Origin: Anthoceros angustus
Taxonomy: Eukaryota; Streptophyta; Anthocerotopsida; Anthocerotales; Anthocerotaceae
Length of the DNA stretch: 64,000 nucleotides
Assembly (NCBI GenBank): GCA_010909165.1
Contig: VJWM01000203.1
Coordinates: forward strand, 124,001 to 188,000
Reading direction: 5' to 3'
Below are positions 62,444 to 64,000 of this stretch, piece by piece. The notes under the pieces are model-generated. The model searched no databases and was not told the origin of the DNA. It was given only the letters and a program-made list of their open reading frames with translations. The position numbers and the translations under genes are program-made. Position 1 is the first letter of the stretch, and each line of letters starts with the position of its first letter.

Positions 62444-64000
62444 GAAATTGGGGCGAGTCCTGAGCCCTCAAGGCAAGAGGAAGATAAGCGGTAAAGGCTA
62501 ATGTTGGCCGGACGCAGCGAACAACCAACGCTGGCGGTCGACGGATGAGGAGAGCAGTGCCGTGGATCATTGTCCAGCGCTTCACCAAGCAGATCACCTT
62601 GGACAATTTATTGGTGTTCTCGCATGGCCGCAATGGGCAAGAGGGCCGACTGGGAGGATCATCTCGCCTAGCTTCACCCGAGGCTCACAAGCCGAGAGCG
62701 AGAAGCCACCTCCGTGACTATCCCATATCTCGATCCATGTGTGGGACACTGGCAACCTCCTCAAGGAGGGGAAGAGCGCGCCCGGAAGGGGTCAAGGCCC
62801 TACCGAAGCGGAGCTGCAAAGGCGCCAGGAGGAGGCCCACCCCCGAGACCTATCTCAGACCAAATCTGGTCCGGGAGAGGACGACTGAGGATTCCGACTC
62901 ATATCGTTCGAACTACCTCACCACCTAGGGAAGTGTGGAAGATATCCCCGCTCCTCCTGGCGCCCCCACCCGGCCAGCAGGCAAAGACAGAGGCGGCCCT
63001 GTATGAGTCACGCTCCGGGCCCGATGGCTCCGGCATCAAACAGCCACCACGATCACCAGGCCCCGAGGCCTGACTCGACCTCGGGGACCAAGAGGAAGAT
63101 GGTGCCACTACCAACGCAAAGCACCTGGACGGCTACTGGGCTCGCCAACGGAGGGCGGTGGAGGCGAGGAGGCGTGAGAAGGGCGGAAAGGGACGCCGCC
63201 CTAAGGACCGAGAGGCCAGCAGCACTCCCCACCCGGAGCCGGGTCCTGCCTCCGGGACCGAGAGGCAAGAGGGTGGGCCCCGAACCCCTCACCCTCCGAG
63301 CTCCTGTGGAGAAAGACGGCTAACAAGGAATTAGGCCAAACCCCAAGGCGAATGGACTCACAGAGAAAGCTAATGGATTGCTTTTGCGGATCCTCAACAA
63401 GTTGACCATCACACACTTACGATTGGGACCGAAGCTTCACTCAGGCGCTAGGGCGACAGCATAATGGGAGAAGGTGACCACACAACAGATTCCCCCTACT
63501 ACCTCACCTATGGGCACTCACAGTCATGCCCATTGAGTTTGAAGTGCCAACGTTGAGAGTCCAGAGCATAAGAGGATGACGGTGGAGGAGAGCCATTGAG
63601 AGGCTCATAGGCTTTGTTCAGGTGAGAATAGGGAACAAGCCTTGGGCCCCACGTAACGCCCAAGAGAAGAGGAAGGAATGGCATGACCTAAGTTGCAAAA
63701 ACAAGAGTACGTTGTTCGGGACTTGGCGTTCTTTGTATGACAAGTACATGCACTTCGAAGTCGATCTTAGATGGATGGGTCCCTGCTGTGGTGCCGCAAG
63801 TTCGACAATGGATCCATACACGCAAAGAACTTGATGGACTGCTACAACCGGGGTCAATGGTTGGCGTGAAGAAGTATTAATAAGTTGGCGGGGCCAACAA
63901 ATGAGAAGGGAGTATGTGGTGACCACATGGGTACTCGAGACCCCCTCGAAAGGAGTGTTTTTGTTTTGTGTTTAAGTTGTGAGAATCGTGTGGAGTTGGA
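62444..64000. other. Gag-like coding remains, no intact gene
   Basis: 62700-63330 is G+C- and purine-rich with Pro/Arg/Gly-rich ORFs in two frames, like the basic tails of the gag-like ORFs near 3 kb and 14 kb. At 63622-63834 a 70-codon plus-strand ORF reads GTWRSLYDKYMHFEVDLRWM; not recognised. Likely continuation of a retroelement beyond the window. Confidence 0.35.

Noticed and set aside
1-64000. tRNA, rRNA and CRISPR-like arrays
   Set aside because: No cloverleaf-like tRNA with a GTTCGA arm, no rRNA core sequence and no regularly spaced repeat-spacer array was noticed by eye. The short tandem repeats found have no spacers.
1-64000. Organelle origin of the window
   Set aside because: Nuclear-type genes with transit peptides, spliceosomal introns, CACTA and copia elements argue against plastid or mitochondrial DNA.

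Overview
This window looks like nuclear DNA of a land plant, most likely a seedless vascular plant (fern or lycophyte) or a hornwort. The reasons are: (a) a dense cluster of long, essentially intronless PLS-class pentatricopeptide repeat (PPR) genes with E or DYW-type C-termini; (b) two of these carry a KP-type PG box and do not end in Asp-Tyr-Trp, which recalls the DYW:KP group known from hornworts, lycophytes and ferns and linked to U-to-C organelle RNA editing; (c) spliced nuclear genes for plastid proteins; (d) Ty1/copia and CACTA transposons. Species cannot be decided from sequence alone.

Layout. 1-17,000 is transposon territory: the C-terminal part of a CACTA transposase joined to a retroviral-protease-like tail (1-783); a gag-like ORF split by a complete copia element with LTRs, a 5-bp target duplication, a primer-binding site and a polypurine tract (3008-8077, minus strand), whose leader carries a ~465-bp G+C-only array; a 1.05-kb tandem duplication (8125-10235); a spliced but decayed transposase-like gene (10240-13330); further gag-like coiled-coil coding remains; and an LTR-like promoter region near 16.6 kb.

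18,000-46,800 is the gene-rich core. In order: PPR-E gene (18142-20892, +); LHC-motif plastid membrane protein (21300-21899, -); rubredoxin-like RBD1 with three exons (22469-23454, -); PPR-E gene broken by a 1881-bp in-frame tandem duplication (23819-28762, +); PPR-DYW (29080-31656, -); PPR-E (32909-35275, +); a small three-exon plastid membrane protein (37849-38542, -); PPR-DYW (39717-42533, +); PPR-E with an N-terminal PDF motif like that of organellar ssDNA-binding (OSB) proteins (42739-45375, +); and a three-exon LRAT/NC-domain gene (45864-46712, -). The cluster grew by duplication of head-to-head gene pairs. The RBD1/PPR promoter with both first exons is copied upstream of the LHC-like gene, and a PPR/PPR divergent pair is present twice with opposite members decayed.

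47,000-64,000 returns to transposons: a copia element split by a CACTA element (52388-57652, with terminal inverted repeats and a CAC target duplication), a second decayed copia copy (about 58,780-61,620), and gag-like remains.

Functionally, most intact genes are inferred to act in plastids or mitochondria: the PPR proteins as organelle RNA editing or processing factors, RBD1 in photosystem assembly, and the LHC-like and small membrane proteins probably in thylakoids. All exon joins were placed by eye from GT/AG sites and matching phase; none is backed by transcripts.
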